Positions 23,618 to 24,799 of a DNA stretch of 24,799 nucleotides are shown here, one piece after another (position 1 is the stretch's first letter; each line of letters begins with the position of its first letter). The notes below the pieces were generated by a model. That model was not told where the DNA came from. It saw nothing but the letters and a program-made list of their open reading frames with translations, and did no database searches. The DNA is from an uncultured Bacteroidota bacterium (GTDB taxonomy: Bacteria > Bacteroidota > Bacteroidia > Chitinophagales > Chitinophagaceae). The translations under genes were made by a program, and so were the position numbers. The DNA lies in contig CALLKA010000034.1 of NCBI GenBank assembly GCA_938008665.1, positions 1 through 24,799 of the forward strand, in the 5' to 3' direction.

Positions 23618-24799
23618 ATGGCAAAGTATGTATTTGTAACCGGAGGTGTAACGAGTAGTTTGGGTAAGGGCATCATTGCCGCTTCATTGGCTAAATTATT
23701 ACAAGCCAGAGGACTCACTGCAACCATTCAAAAATTTGATCCTTATATCAATGTGGATCCAGGTACATTGAATCCTTATGAGCATGGCGAATGTTATGTA
23801 ACAGAAGATGGCGCTGAAACGGATTTAGATTTAGGGCATTACGAGCGTTTTTTAAGTAGCCCAACTTCCCAAGCAAATAATGTAACTACAGGTCGTATTT
23901 ATCAGACAGTAATTAATAAAGAAAGAGCAGGTGAATTTTTAGGAAAAACAGTACAGGTAGTTCCACATATCACAGATGAAATTAAGCGACGCATGTTATT
24001 GCTAGGCCAGGATGGAAAATTTGATGTGGTAATCACGGAAATTGGCGGAACGGTGGGTGATATTGAAAGCACGCCTTTCATTGAAACGGTGCGTCAAATT
24101 CAATGGGAGTTACCGGAGGATGATGTCATGGTGGTGCATTTAACTTTAATTCCTTATTTAAATGCTGCTAAGGAATTAAAAACAAAACCTACACAACATA
24201 GTGTTAGAATGTTGAGTGAAACAGGGGTTCATCCAGATGTGATTGTTTGTAGAACAGAACATCCATTAAATGATGATATTAAAAAGAAAATTGCCTTATT
24301 CTGTAACGTTAAAGCAGGCAATGTAATTGAATCATTAGACGCAAGTACTATTTACGAAGTGCCCTTGTTAATGTTAAAAGAAAAGTTAGATTTAATTGTA
24401 TTGAAAAAATTAAATATTCAAAATTACAAGGAGCCTGATTTAACCAAATGGAATATTTTTTTAGATAAATTAAAACATCCAAAAGCTACGGTAAACATTG
24501 GATTGATTGGAAAGTATATTGAATTACAAGATGCTTATAAGTCCATTTTAGAAAGCTTTATACATGCAGGTGCAATGAATGAAGTGAAAGTGAATGTAGT
24601 AAATGTTCATAGTGAAAATATCACTGCTGAAAATGCACAAGCACAATTGTCTGGATTAGATGGTTTATTAGTTGCTCCAGGTTTTGGTAACAGGGGTATT
24701 GAAGGAAAAATTATTGCAGTGCAATACGCGCGTGAAAATAAATTACCCTTCTTTGGCATTTGTTTAGGGATGCAAATGGCCGTGATTGAATTTGCGCGT
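23618..24799 (+). CDS. pyrG: CTP synthase, N-terminal 394 residues (cut by window end)
   Basis: Converts UTP to CTP with ATP and glutamine, the last step of pyrimidine nucleotide synthesis. The amidoligase domain opens MAKYVFVTGGVTSSLGKGII, with the P-loop-like GGVTSSLGKG at residues 9-18, then KFDPYINVDPGTLNPYEHGE, FVTEDGAETDLDLGHYERF-like text (here CYVTEDGAETDLDLGHYERF), ITEIGGTVGDIES and KTKPTQHSVR. The class I glutamine amidotransferase domain begins after about residue 285 (VNIGLIGKYIELQDAYKSI) and has the oxyanion-hole segment LLVAPGFGNRG and the nucleophile elbow FFGICLGMQM with Cys382. The frame stays open to the window end, so about 140-150 C-terminal residues with the catalytic His-Glu are missing only because the window stops. 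Confidence 0.97.
   Translation, partial: MAKYVFVTGGVTSSLGKGIIAASLAKLLQARGLTATIQKFDPYINVDPGTLNPYEHGECYVTEDGAETDLDLGHYERFLSSPTSQANNVTTGRIYQTVINKERAGEFLGKTVQVVPHITDEIKRRMLLLGQDGKFDVVITEIGGTVGDIESTPFIETVRQIQWELPEDDVMVVHLTLIPYLNAAKELKTKPTQHSVRMLSETGVHPDVIVCRTEHPLNDDIKKKIALFCNVKAGNVIESLDASTIYEVPLLMLKEKLDLIVLKKLNIQNYKEPDLTKWNIFLDKLKHPKATVNIGLIGKYIELQDAYKSILESFIHAGAMNEVKVNVVNVHSENITAENAQAQLSGLDGLLVAPGFGNRGIEGKIIAVQYARENKLPFFGICLGMQMAVIEFAR

Overview
This window looks like a chromosomal stretch from an AT-rich member of the Bacteroidota, probably Chitinophagales/Chitinophagaceae. The support is a DUF5686/CarboxypepD_reg-like outer-membrane protein, a GSIII-type glutamine synthetase, several upstream elements fitting the Bacteroidota sigma factor consensus (TAnnTTTG), weak or absent Shine-Dalgarno sequences, and protein sequences typical of that group. 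It is almost entirely housekeeping. I see no rRNA, tRNA, CRISPR array, prophage or transposase, and no multi-gene accessory system.

The first ~1.1 kb is different. Positions 3-~1118 encode a leucyl-tRNA synthetase fragment with higher GC (63/120 at 601-720 against 42/120 at 1141-1260) and an actinobacterial look. It runs in frame into the last ~180 residues of UvrA at 1104-1121, where both families encode C-E-x-C-G. The open reading frame is therefore a chimera, most simply an assembly or chimeric-clone join at a short shared word. The Bacteroidota contig proper begins at about 1104.

Layout from there: uvrA 3' end (+); DUF5686 protein (+); then a minus-strand block of ElaA-like acetyltransferase, rarA, a small membrane protein and aspS. 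An MFS transporter (+) diverges from aspS and converges on a minus-strand block of a small membrane protein, an FAD oxidoreductase coupled to a secreted small protein, and sucD with a clear terminator. From a divergent promoter region opposite sucD, efp, accB and accC read plus: translation factor EF-P, then the biotin carrier and biotin carboxylase of acetyl-CoA carboxylase. Two unrelated-class glutamine synthetases (GSIII, then GSII) lie tandem on minus, separated by a terminator and a good promoter. purL and hldD form a plus-strand pair, followed by a secreted dienelactone-hydrolase-like protein (-) and the truncated start of pyrG (+).

Most worth a second look: the LeuS/UvrA chimera; a 79-nt branched palindrome at 22392-22470; an EF-P whose tip residue is Arg in an EarP-type loop context instead of Lys; the GSII/GSIII tandem; and two terminator hairpins sharing a 14-nt loop sequence.
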